48,283 bases of DNA, taken from positions 1 to 48,283 of the forward strand of contig CAVFDI010000006.1 of assembly GCA_963621145.1 (NCBI GenBank). The letters run 5' to 3'. Positions 1 to 9,700 of this stretch are shown piece after piece. The notes under the pieces are model-generated. The model saw only the letters and a program-made list of their open reading frames with translations. It had not been told where the DNA came from and made no database searches. Numbering within the stretch: position 1 is the stretch's first letter; the number at the start of each line of letters is the position of its first letter. Position numbers and translations under genes: made by a program. This DNA comes from W0P28-013 sp963621145 (lineage in GTDB: Bacteria; Bacteroidota; Bacteroidia; Bacteroidales; Paludibacteraceae).

Positions 1-60
1 AAGAATTGAAAATTTATCTGACAGGCAAAGCAAATTTTGAATTAAGATTTTGTTTAATTA

Positions 61-981
61 ATGGGAATATTGCAAAAAAACGAGATAATCACAACTACCG
101 CGAATACTTTTGACGATATTGCTTCGCTTATAAAGGTAGCTCGGGGGCGGCAAGTTATGCTCGATCGCGACCTTGCAACACTCTATGGTGTAGAAACAAA
201 ACGACTCAACGAACAGGTTAAGCGCAACATTAAACGCTTTCCCGAGGATTTTATGTTTCAATTGACCAAAGATGAGTGTTTAAGGTCGCAATTTGCGACC
301 TTAAACAAAGGACGCGCACAACTTCCCAAATACATGCCTTATGTTTTTACCGAAAATGGTATAGCAATGCTAAGCAGCGTGCTTCGATCCGACAGTGCGA
401 TTGAGGTTAATATTCGAATTATGCGAGCCTTCAACTCGATGCGACACTTTTTGATAAACAACGCCTCAATATTTAGCCGTTTAGAGACAATTGAGTATCA
501 CCAATTAGAGATACAACAACATCAGCAAGAGGTAGATAAGCGAATCGACGAGGTTTTTCATAAATTAGACGATGGCTACACAAAACCAAAACAAGGCATA
601 TTCTACAATGGACAAGTTTATGATGCCTACACATTTGTCTCTGACCTAATAAAAAAAGCAACAAAACGCATTATACTCATTGACAACTATGTTGACGACA
701 CAGTTTTGACATTGCTCGACAAAAGGGAAAATGGCGTTTCAGCCACAATATATACGCAACAAATAAATCGTCAACTACAACTTGACATTGACCGACACAA
801 CACACAATACGAGCCAATTGATGTTAAAACATTCCGACTATCTCACGACCGCTTTTTATGCATCGATAACGATATCTATCATTTTGGCGCCTCCATTAAA
901 GACCTAGGTAAAAAATGGTTCGGATTCTCAAAAATGGAAATTCTGACTCCCGATGAATTAGTTGCAAAAATAAATGTATAG
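61..981 (+). CDS. ORF6N domain protein with C-terminal PLD-like domain
   Basis: The 306-residue product starts with an ORF6N (phage-type DNA-binding) domain at about residues 22-112, recognised from LATLYGVETKRLNEQVKRN and the following FPEDFMFQLT. Residues 140-172 are charged and helix-forming, a likely coiled coil. Residues 178-292 look like the phospholipase-D-like domain often joined to ORF6N in Bacteroidetes: RIILIDNYVDD at 203-213, then SHDRFLCID at 261-269 and FGASIKDLGKKW. The usual HxK of PLD enzymes appears here as H262-D-R, so nuclease or lipase activity cannot be assumed. The ATG at 61 gives the full domain. The gene stands alone, and the next gene starts 74 bases downstream. The family is known from phages and as scattered single genes in gut Bacteroidetes; its cellular role is not established. 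Family assignment is confident, function is not. Confidence 0.85.
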   Translation: MGILQKNEIITTTANTFDDIASLIKVARGRQVMLDRDLATLYGVETKRLNEQVKRNIKRFPEDFMFQLTKDECLRSQFATLNKGRAQLPKYMPYVFTENGIAMLSSVLRSDSAIEVNIRIMRAFNSMRHFLINNASIFSRLETIEYHQLEIQQHQQEVDKRIDEVFHKLDDGYTKPKQGIFYNGQVYDAYTFVSDLIKKATKRIILIDNYVDDTVLTLLDKRENGVSATIYTQQINRQLQLDIDRHNTQYEPIDVKTFRLSHDRFLCIDNDIYHFGASIKDLGKKWFGFSKMEILTPDELVAKINV

Positions 982-1006
982 ATTTTTCTGGGTCAACCCC
1001 AAAGTC

Positions 1007-1048
1007 CTTATTCTTTTGTCTTTACTCTTTTTTCTTTACTCCTTACTC
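1007..1048 (+). repeat. Heptamer array upstream of the GNAT gene (6 units)
   Basis: Six consecutive 7-base units, each ending in TC, with TTTACTC the commonest word. The array stops 7 bases before the ATG at 1056. The 19-base stretch 1012-1030 recurs exactly, in reverse complement, at 34383-34401 beside the four-helix-bundle gene. Confidence 0.8.
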
Positions 1049-1055
1049 AACTTCC

Positions 1056-1556
1056 ATGCTCGAACAATCGAATTTCATAGCACTCTACGAATCGGCGTTT
1101 CCAGAAATAGAGCGGCGACCGACTGATCACGAAATTGCGATGACCGACCCGCGCTTCGAGATTCGTATTATCAGACAAGACGACGGCACTTTTGCAGGAT
1201 TCATCACACTGTGGCATTTCAGCGATTTTGTGTATGTGGAGCATTTTGCCATGTTGCCAGCATTGCGCGGCTGCGGACTAGGCAGCCGTACGCTACAAAC
1301 GCTGCAAAAAGAGTCAGCCCTGCCCATTGTTTTGGAGATTGAAATGCCCGAAGACGAGCTGTCGCGCCGCCGAATGGCATTCTACCAACGCAATGGCTTC
1401 AGCGCCATGCCGCAGCACTACGCACAACCATCGTACGCACCCACGCTACCAAGTCTGCCGCTACTGATAATGACCACCACCAACGACCACAGCAACCAAT
1501 TTTTCGACACCGTAAAAAATACGCTCTATAGCGAAGTTTATCACTTTACAAAATGA
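1056..1556 (+). CDS. GNAT family N-acetyltransferase
   Basis: A 166-residue GCN5-related acetyltransferase. The acetyl-CoA pyrophosphate-binding motif is RGCGLGSRT at residues 71-79, preceded by the strand VYVEHFAMLP (beta 4) at 59-68. AFYQRNGF at 108-115 is the usual late-helix signature. The substrate cannot be told; small molecules or protein N-termini are both possible. The protein is cytoplasmic, without signal peptide. Its stop overlaps the start of the next gene by 4 bases (ATGA), so the two are almost certainly co-transcribed and translationally coupled. The start at 1056 follows directly after a pyrimidine-rich heptamer array, and no Shine-Dalgarno sequence is visible, which is normal in Bacteroidetes. 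Confidence 0.88.
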   Translation: MLEQSNFIALYESAFPEIERRPTDHEIAMTDPRFEIRIIRQDDGTFAGFITLWHFSDFVYVEHFAMLPALRGCGLGSRTLQTLQKESALPIVLEIEMPEDELSRRRMAFYQRNGFSAMPQHYAQPSYAPTLPSLPLLIMTTTNDHSNQFFDTVKNTLYSEVYHFTK

Positions 1557-2254
1557 AAAGATTACTCTCCTCATCGATACTGATATTTTTTCTGACAAAT
1601 GCCGCAGCGCAAATCGACCACCAAACGATGCTCGACGCCTATTTTACCGAAGATTTTGACGTGTGGAAACGTGCTATCGATGCCACCAACGACGCCGACA
1701 CTGCCGCGCTGAAGCAGATTGTGAACTACGAATACGGCTACATCGGGTTGTGCCTCGGGCGCAGCCGCACCGACGAAGCCACGAGCTACATTGCCAAGAT
1801 GAAAACGCACCTGCAAACGCTCGAAAAATGCGGTTATTCCGCCACAATGCTCAACGTCTATTGGTCGGCCTTGTGCGCCTTCGAACTGTCGATGAACCGC
1901 TGGAAATTTGCCACGCTCGGCATCGAAAGCGTGCAGCGCGCCGACCGAGCCTACAAAGCCGAGCCAAACAATCCGTTTGTGTTGAGTCTGAAAGGCAACA
2001 CCGATTTTTATCGTCCGTCGCTCTTTGGCGGTTCCAAGAAAAATGCCATCGGCGTGTACGAAAAAGCCGTGCAGCAATACGAGGCGCAGCAACTGACCAT
2101 GCATTGGAACTACTACGCCACGCTGCTCACGCTGGCGCAAGCCTACGAAAAAACCGACAACCTCGACCGCGCCCGCACCATCTGCAAAAAACTGATGCAA
2201 GTCGCGCCAAATTTCAAATATGTGAAAGAGACCTATTGGCCGAAAATCAAATAG
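1553..2254 (+). CDS. Secreted TPR-like protein
   Basis: A 233-residue protein with a signal peptide at residues 1-20 (hydrophobic core SSSILIFFLTNAAA, cleavage near AQ). The mature part is all-helical with TPR-like spacing. The best unit is near the C terminus, with YATLLTLAQAYEKTDNLDRA followed by RTICKKLMQVAPNF. A PSLFGGSKKNAI segment resembles the FGG-K-A motif seen in some periplasmic TPR proteins. It would act in the periplasm, perhaps as a protein-binding scaffold; no enzyme motif is visible. It overlaps the GNAT gene by 4 bases. Long ORFs in the other frames here (1571-2200 minus, 1663-2262 plus) are shadows. I do not recognise a named family. Confidence 0.75.
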   Translation: MKRLLSSSILIFFLTNAAAQIDHQTMLDAYFTEDFDVWKRAIDATNDADTAALKQIVNYEYGYIGLCLGRSRTDEATSYIAKMKTHLQTLEKCGYSATMLNVYWSALCAFELSMNRWKFATLGIESVQRADRAYKAEPNNPFVLSLKGNTDFYRPSLFGGSKKNAIGVYEKAVQQYEAQQLTMHWNYYATLLTLAQAYEKTDNLDRARTICKKLMQVAPNFKYVKETYWPKIK

Positions 2255-2265
2255 ATCTTTAGAGC

Positions 2266-2286
2266 ATAGATGAGAGATGAGAGATT
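2266..2286. repeat. Heptamer array (3 units)
   Basis: Three 7-base units related to AGAGATG lie just downstream of the TPR-like gene. They form the left member of a pair with the array at 2394-2428. Confidence 0.6.
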
Positions 2287-2291
2287 TTGCT

Positions 2292-2331
2292 TAATGACAA
2301 AACCGACCAAAAATACCAACTTTTGTCATTA
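2292..2331. other. Perfect 11-bp inverted repeat
   Basis: Arms TAATGACAAAA (2292-2302) and TTTTGTCATTA (2321-2331) are perfectly complementary, with an 18-base loop. It lies after the TPR-like gene and 36 bases before the -7 box of the next gene. No T-tract follows, so it is a weak terminator candidate. An operator or RNA processing hairpin is equally possible. Confidence 0.6.
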
Positions 2332-2366
2332 TCGCTAGACCGCAATCATCTTTCAGAAAAAAAGCG

Positions 2367-2374
2367 TAATTTTG
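2367..2374 (+). promoter_or_regulatory. Bacteroidetes -7 box (TAATTTTG)
   Basis: TAATTTTG matches the TAnnTTTG consensus of the primary sigma factor in Bacteroidetes. It is 55 bases before the ATG at 2430. I see no good -33 TTTG at the usual spacing, so confidence is moderate. Confidence 0.55.
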
Positions 2375-2393
2375 CATGACTAATCCCCAAAAG

Positions 2394-2428
2394 TCTTAGT
2401 CTTAGTCAATAGTCTTAGTCAATAGTCA
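2394..2428 (+). repeat. Tandem 6/7-base array in a leader
   Basis: Words AGTCTT and AGTCAAT alternate and end within a base or two of the ATG at 2430, so the array forms the immediate 5' leader of the 246-residue secreted protein. Confidence 0.7.
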
Positions 2429-2429
2429 A

Positions 2430-3170
2430 ATGAAAAAAACCTTACTCACAACCATTCTAGCGTGCTGCGCTCTGATTGTAAGCGCCGAAGAACACACCTA
2501 CTCCATGAGCGACTACGGCAAACCATCGTTCACCACAAGCGACGGACTTTTCTCCACGCGTGGCAAAAAGAATGATGGCGCAACTGGTCCAACCTACAAC
2601 GGCGGCGACACCGACCTCGATGTGCGGCTCTACGCCAAAAACACCTACAAAATAACGAGCAATAGCGGCACAAAAATGGCGCGCATCACATTTTGCATAA
2701 GCAAAAATGGGCACTACAAACTGGCCGAACTCACACCAAGCACTGGCACAATGGACGCTGAGCCAGAGCAACTAACCGACGCCAATGGTTGGAAAGCGTG
2801 GCGCTACAGCTGGACAGGCAACGCCGACGAGGTAACTTTCACCGTAGGCGATTCGTGCACCTTTGGCAGCGAATGTGTAGACCATGGCAAAAGCGCAGCA
2901 GGCACACTCATGTTCAAAACACTGATTATAACCGACGAAGCCGCCACAGCACTCACCGCCACACAGCGCGACGACATCAGCCTATTTGCACACAATGGCA
3001 TCATTTATGCCGATGGCGCAGCCGATGGTACACGCGTCGATGTGATGAGCATAACAGGCGCATACCTGCTCACAGCCACCGTAAACAATGGCCAAATAGC
3101 CGCACCACTTGCCGCGGGCATCTACATAGTGAAATGCGCTGGCAACGTCAAGAAAGTGGTGATGAAGTAA
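2430..3170 (+). CDS. Secreted protein with T9SS-like C-terminal sorting tail
   Basis: A 246-residue protein with a signal peptide (residues 1-19, MKKTLLTTILACCALIVSA). The middle (about 25-170) is a beta-rich region resembling the jelly-roll modules of Bacteroidales surface proteins. The end (about 185-246) follows the type A sorting-domain pattern: short strands, a turn with VDVMSITGAYL, then AAGIYIVKCAGNVKKVVMK. Export through the Sec system and a T9SS is therefore inferred. It has its own -7 box at 2367 and a terminator at 3191, so it is probably monocistronic. No catalytic motif is seen, and the function is unknown. Confidence 0.78.
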   Translation: MKKTLLTTILACCALIVSAEEHTYSMSDYGKPSFTTSDGLFSTRGKKNDGATGPTYNGGDTDLDVRLYAKNTYKITSNSGTKMARITFCISKNGHYKLAELTPSTGTMDAEPEQLTDANGWKAWRYSWTGNADEVTFTVGDSCTFGSECVDHGKSAAGTLMFKTLIITDEAATALTATQRDDISLFAHNGIIYADGAADGTRVDVMSITGAYLLTATVNNGQIAAPLAAGIYIVKCAGNVKKVVMK

Positions 3171-3190
3171 ACAACCAATCGCATACGCAA

Positions 3191-3225
3191 AAGCGGCAGA
3201 CTTGCAAATGAGCAGTCCGCCGCTT
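3191..3225 (+). terminator. Terminator of the 246-residue protein gene
   Basis: Twelve-base arms AAGCGGCAGACT (3191-3202) and AGTCCGCCGCTT (3214-3225), with one mismatch, are followed by TATTTTG. It lies 20 bases after the stop codon. Confidence 0.75.
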
Positions 3226-3261
3226 ATTTTGTCTACACATCGAACCTATAGAGCATTTCGA

Positions 3262-3360
3262 CTATAGGTCATTTTGCGTGGTGAAATTGCTGAAAACACG
3301 CATAAACACTAGCAATTTGCGTAATTCAAAATTTACGATTAACTCTATAGGTCATTTTGC
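3262..3360. repeat. Direct repeat of 16 bases, two copies
   Basis: CTATAGGTCATTTTGC is present exactly at 3262-3277 and 3345-3360, 83 bases apart, in non-coding DNA. Function unknown; it may be the edge of a decayed element. Confidence 0.7.
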
Positions 3361-3480
3361 AGGATAAAAACTAGCGAAAAAGCTAATTAGTCCATATTTG
3401 GAGCGTTCAAGATACCACCCCAAACACCCCAAAGTAGAATTAGGCAGTTTCCGTCCAATTGCGCCTCAATAATTGACTTC

Positions 3481-3520
3481 AAAAAAAAAGGTCGCTACAC
3501 CAAACTGATGCAGCGACTTT
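3481..3520 (-). terminator. Terminator of the giant gene
   Basis: On the minus strand GTCGCTGC pairs with GTAGCGAC (one G-T pair) and is followed by a run of nine T. It starts about 20 bases after the stop of the 9,377-residue gene. Confidence 0.85.
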
Positions 3521-3540
3521 TCATTTTCTAGCGTAAGTGC

Positions 3541-3765
3541 TTAATGCACAATCACTTTCACTACTTCGTTGCCGATGTTCACAAGGTAGACGCCAGCTAC
3601 AGGCACACGCAGCGTGTATTCGGTGGTGTTCTCCTTGTAGTCGAGCAGTTGACCTACGGTGTTGTAGACAAACACATCGGTTTCGTTGTCGCTTTCTACA
3701 AAGATGCGATCGAGAACCACATATACCACGCTACCGCCAACGGCTATCTCTTCGATGGCATCGCC
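3541..3765 (-). other. Sorting domain of the giant protein
   Basis: The last 75 or so residues follow the T9SS type A pattern: VFVYNTVGQLLDYKENT, then LRVPVAGVYLVNIGNEVVKV and a short basic end. In this system the domain directs outer-membrane passage and is then removed or linked to the surface. Confidence 0.85.
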
Positions 3766-6700
3766 CAAATGGCGGAACTGCGCTATGTAGGTCCAGTCGC
3801 GCTCCACAACTATGCTACGCGGGTTGTCCTCCACGCCATCGCTCCAGCGAGCAAATTCGTAGCCAGCGTTGGCTTTGGCTTCAATCTGTATAGATTCGCC
3901 ACCGAGGAAGTAGCCGCCACCCGAAACTGTACCATAACCCAAGCAGTCGTCGTCGACTACCACATTCACTGTGTAGTGGAACTTCTCGGCAGGTACAAAC
4001 AGCGCCGAAATGGTGCTATCGCCCAACAGCGTGATGGTGCGGGTAGAGTTCTTGTTTTCAGCATCGTCGCTCCAGCCATCAAGCTGATAGCCATTTACAG
4101 GCGCAACATGCAGCGTTACAACCGTTCCGATGCGATATTGTCCACCGCCTTCGAGCGTGTCGGCATACTCATCTTCGGGCGATGCCTTGAGCGTGAGTGT
4201 GCAGATGCGTGCGGTATCGATATCGAACTTCACGGTGTAGACTGAGCCACTATCGACATCGACGCAGAGCGAACCAACCTGAATCTTCACGGTCGATTTG
4301 TCGGCTTGCGTGATGTTGTGAACCTGATATTCGTTGTTATGATCGACTGTAACTGCCGAACTATTCGGAACATCGCTTTGTTTTGTGCCATAAGGCAACA
4401 TAACGGTGTAGTTGTAGGTAGTCGGACGGAAGCCAGCCAGCGAGTCGCCATTGACATAGATCATGTTGAGTGTGGTGTTGTAGCACAACTCGGTTGGAAT
4501 GGTCGGGTCTGGCGTTACGGTGCTGCCGCCACCATCGGGATTAGCAGTCGTATCGGGCGTTACAATAATAGTCGGCTTGTGCGTGAGCAACGGCGTTGGG
4601 CAAGAGCGGCGTTCGCTGCCATCGTTGAGGGTAAGCGTTACGCTGTAGATGCCATTCAGACTATCTTGTCCCACTTCGTTGAAGTAGAACTTGTCGGAGC
4701 CAACCTTAGCGCCATCTTTGTACCACTGATAGTGTTCTACATCGGCGTAGTTCACTTTTATGGTGGCACTGTCGATAACATCGATTATAACATCCGATTC
4801 GCGCAGTACGAACGGCATGTTATAGGTGGTGCTTGCGCAGCCCATCTCGTTCCACAGCGTGATGCCAACATTGTAGTTGCCCTCTTTCGACATGGTGCGA
4901 TCGACGCCAAGTCTGATGTTGCCATACGACGATACGGAATCGCTAACGAACGAGAGCTTGTGACTCTGAACATCGGCGAAGCCAGCGGCTCTTGCTGCAG
5001 AATCGAATGCCAACGAGTAGCGCACTGGGTTACCTTGCTTAATGACAAACGGAATGACGATGACAGAGTCGCTTGGGCAGATGGCCTCTGGAGCGGTAAG
5101 CTCGGCGGCTGGAGCCTCGGCGGCGCCTATCGTAAATTCGGCATAGGTGGTTTGATAAGCATAATCAGAGTTCAAGCGGGTGAGGTAAACATAGTACGTT
5201 CCCGTAGCGGTGATGCCGATGGTATCGGTCTCTTCGCCAGTGCTCCACAGCAGTTTGTCGCCGCGCTTGCTGTTGGCACCAACCACATACACTTTGGTTG
5301 CGCTGCCTGGGCAGAGCACTTGCAGTCCGCCAACGCCACTCACTTGAACGCCGCTCTTGGTATCGACATTCACAGTGTACGAAGCCGTGTAGCTGCAACC
5401 TGCCGTGTTCGAAGCCGTAACTGTGTAGGTTGTGGTGCGCGTTGGAGTCATCACATAGGCCGACGAATCTTTGGTGAATACATTGCCAGCATTGTCGGTC
5501 CAGCGGTAGCGCAAGCCATCGACAGGCGACGAAACTTTGAGCGTGATGGGTCGTCCTGCAACCACACGCACGGTGTCGTTCAGTTGGTGACCATCGCTGC
5601 CGTAAGCACCTACGGTGAATGCAGCGGGCGTCTCTTGTACCGAAACGGCGTGTTTCAAACTCAACGGGCAGTAGTAGAGCACATGCTCGCTAGTCTTGTT
5701 CACCACTTCGACACGGTAGACTGCGTCCATCACATCGGTAGTTGGAACGGTAATGACAGAGTCGTGCGAAATCTCAACCTCGTCGCGGAACCAAGTTACA
5801 TCGTAACGTTTGTCGAGTTCTACGCTGTCGCGGCTCATCACTTTCAGTTTCAGGTCGGAACCGATGCAGACTTTGGTGCTTGCGCTGTCGGTGTAAGCCT
5901 TCATGACGTCGGCAGTGCTCGAAACAACCATTATCTCAGGCATCGGCATGGTGAATATGGTGCGAGTGATCAACCTCGAGCAGCCCGTTATCTCGTTGGT
6001 GATGGTGAGCGTGTAGGTTGATGTGTGCTCTGGCACTATGTCGACATATTCGTCGATGTCGTCGTCGTAGTTGGTTATTTCGCCCTCTTCGCCAGCCACT
6101 TGCGAGTACCAGCGATAGGTGAATATGGCGCGATCGACTTGTTTAGCGAACAGACGCATTGGCGTGTTGGCGCATACGGTATCGTTCACACCCACTTTGT
6201 AGTCGTCGGTAAGCACATACACTTCTATTTCAGGATTTGGCAGTGCGCCCACTTTCAGACGAACCGTCAAGCCTTGCGAAACAGATTGGCAACCGCCGTT
6301 CTTGCTGAATATCTGCACGCTGTAGGTGTAGACCGTATCGCGGCGGCCATCGATGGCTGCTTCGGGATAGTCGACGAGCGTTTGCGTGTTGCCACCAACG
6401 GTGTCGCCATCGCGGAACCAGAAGTAGTTGAGTTCTTCGGCCAGATAAGCATCTTTCGGCACGACGGTGAGAATGGCAGCGTCGCCAGCGCAGAACACCT
6501 TGGTGGTGTCGAACGAAGTGCGCAACTGCACATCGGGCAGCATATTCACGCTGATGTACATGCTATCGATCTTGACACAACCCGTGAGCGTGTCGGTGGT
6601 GTAGCAATAGTAGGTGGTCGATTTTTCGGGACACACCGCAATGCTGTCAATCGATAGGTTGTCGCGAGTGATCCAGCCGCCACCAGCGCGCCAGTGTTGC

Positions 6701-9700
6701 AGGTAACGACCAGCGTCGAGCGTTGTATCGAGTTTGCAAACAATGCGAGCAGTATCGCCGTAGCAAAGAATCTCGTTATCGGCATTGATAGCGGTCTTTG
6801 GCAGCGGGTTCACACTGATGTGATGCCATACGGTATCGCCTTGGCAGCCGTATTTGTTCCATGCCACAACCCAGAAGGTGGTGTCGGAAACTGGCACTAC
6901 GCGTGTGATTGCGCCCTCGTCGCCCGAACTCCACAGATAGCGATGTCCGTTCTTGGCACGCAGATAGGTGCTATCGCCTTCACAAACCAGCGTAGGAGCG
7001 ATGATGGTCGGTTTGGGCAATGGAACAACATTGATGGTGATAGAGGCCGTTACTGTGCAGCTGAGAGCCTCGTTGCCCACCTCGACGGTGTAGACTGCCG
7101 TGTCGCTTGGCGTAGCAAGCAGCACTTTATTGGTGTCGACACCATCGACAATGTTCGGACCGCTCCACTTAATCCAGTAGTTGCCCGCATGCGAAACATT
7201 CTCCAGACGAATGGTATCGCCTTGGCAAATGGTGTTCGATGTTGGATAGGGCTTGATGGATATTTGCGGCATTGGAACGAACACTGCTTTGTAGGTACTA
7301 TCGCCCTTCACCACAATGGTGCGCGGGTTCTTCTGACCTTCGAGCGAGTCGACACGGTCGGCATCGCCTTCGAGCCACTGATAGAAGCAGTAGCCCGACT
7401 TCGGATAAGCCTGAATCTCTATTTCGTGATTTTCGGCATAGAAGCCCGAACCGCTAGTGCTACCAAGTTGGCTATTTTCGGCCGAAACCGAAATCTTGAA
7501 TACGCGAGCATATTCGGCAATGTAGGTTGCAGGACCAGTAACCGACACATAACGTGGATTATCGGTGTTGCCATCGTTCCACTGTATGAACTGGTAGGTT
7601 TCTGGATCGAGCGACTCGGCCTCGATGGTTGCCGTATGACCCCAAGCGTATGTGCCATTACCGCGGATTACATGCGCCTTGGTGGTGTCGTTCACCTGTA
7701 CCTTTACTTCAAAACTATCGATAGCGAACTCGGCTTGGATAGAGATGTTGCTATAGACCGTAGTATCGAGCGTACGAATATTCTCCAAACCAGTGCTCCA
7801 CTTCACAAAGTGATAGTGCGACTTAGGCACGGCCTCGAGGTTCGCCTCTTTCAAGTAGTCGTAGTTGCCGCCACCAGTAACCGTACCATAGTCGGTGTTG
7901 TTTGGCAGAGCCGTTACGGTGAACTTATGCGGCGAGAACACTGCCGTGAAGGCGGTATCGCTCGTAAGGTGGAATCTGCGCTTTTCACCTGTGGTGTTGT
8001 CGCTCCACTTTATGAAGTCGTAACCGTAGTTCTTCACTGCTTCGATGTACATCTCGTCGTTGTGCTCGCTGTAGATGGCGTGTTCCAAAACACCAGTAAG
8101 CGTGTCGAGTTCGGTGCCAATGTGAGCGCGAACCAGACCCATGTCGGTAGCGGTGTAGTTAGAGTCGGTAGAGCTAACAAAGGCTTCCAATTTCCAAACA
8201 CTCGGCTTGAATATGGCAACGAACGATGTATCCTTCTCGAGGAATATACGGCGTTCTGGGTTGACGCTGTCGGCATGGTTCACAACAATGCCATTCGGTC
8301 CATCGAGCCAATGTACAAATTCGTAGCCATACTTTGGTTTGGCAATTATAACTGGCTCAGGATCAGCCTTGTACGAGTACCAACCTCCGCCAGTAACTTC
8401 GCCCATATCGCTCTTCGGTGTCGAAACATCGATTTTCATGTCTTCCGGGCCAAACACTGCCGTGTAGGTCTTGTTGTCGAGCACATCGATGGTGCGCGTT
8501 TGCTGACCGCCATCTTCCCATCTCAAGAATTTATAACCATAGTTCGGAACTGCGGTCAGACTTATCTTCGACTTGTAGGCGTAGCGACCGACACCCTGAA
8601 CATAACCCATATACGGCTCGGTTGCCTTGCCTGTGATTTCGAATGTATCTTTGCGATAGACGGCTTTGATGAGGGTATCGCACGTAAGCGTTATGAAGCG
8701 CAGGTTGCGCGTGCTATCCTCCGAATTAACCACTTTTTCGTCTTTGCCATCGAGCCAACGTACAAACTTGTAGCCATGGTTCTCTTTAGCCTCCAACTTG
8801 CAGGATTTTTCGTATTCGTAGCTGCCGCCACCCAAAGTCTGACCCCAAGTAGGTTCGTTAGCCGTCATGTTGATGGTGTAGTACTTGCGGCGGAACAGCG
8901 GTGTGAACGACGAGTCGCGTTTCATCGTAACGGTGCGTTCTTCACGCTCTGCCATGCCATCGCTCCAGCCTGCAAACTCGAAACCATAGTTCGGCGTAGC
9001 AATAATGGTTATTTCGTGGTCGTGCTTTATAAGGGTATCGAGAGGTGCCACGCTGCCCCAAGTGCTTTGCGTATCCACCACACTAGTCGTCAAGTGCCAC
9101 TTGTGGAAATCGAACAGTGCCGTGATGGTAGTGTCGGGACTAAGAATATCGACACTCAAAGGAGCATTTACCTTTGTGATGGTATCGTTATTGCCATCGA
9201 GCCAAGCAACAAAGTCGTAACCATAGTTCTCTTTAGCAGTAACGGTTGCCGATGTCTTGTAGTCGTATTGGTCGCCTGTGCCTGTGGTTGTGCCCATGAA
9301 TGAATCTTTTGCCAACACAGTTACTTTGAACTTACGCGGGCGGAAGGTGGCAGTGAACGATGTATCCTTGTAGAGCTTGAATTTACGCGGATCGTCGCGC
9401 AAACCATCGTTCCATTTCCAGAACTCGTAGCCAAAATCAGGCACAGGTTTAATGGTTACTTCCGACAGATACTTTTGCGGCGTGCCACCATAAACCGTCA
9501 CAGTACCATTACCATTGCTCGAAGCAGTGATATTCATATCATCTTTCTCGAAATGAGCAGTGAACTGCATGTTGGCCTTGAGCGTGAAGTTGTACGGATT
9601 TTTGGTAGGCGTATCGGTAGAGCCTTTAATCTCCCAATATACAAAATGGTAGCCATGTATTGCATTTGCCGTTATCTCGACATTCTCACCATACTTCTTC

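Larger units (their letters stand above)
3171..3540. other. 370-base intergenic region between converging genes
   Basis: It holds a terminator for the upstream gene (3191-3225), a terminator for the giant gene (3481-3520) and, between them, two copies of CTATAGGTCATTTTGC (3262-3277 and 3345-3360). The first copy shares an inverted repeat CCTATAG/CTATAGG (3245-3251, 3262-3268). No ORF of note. Confidence 0.8.
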
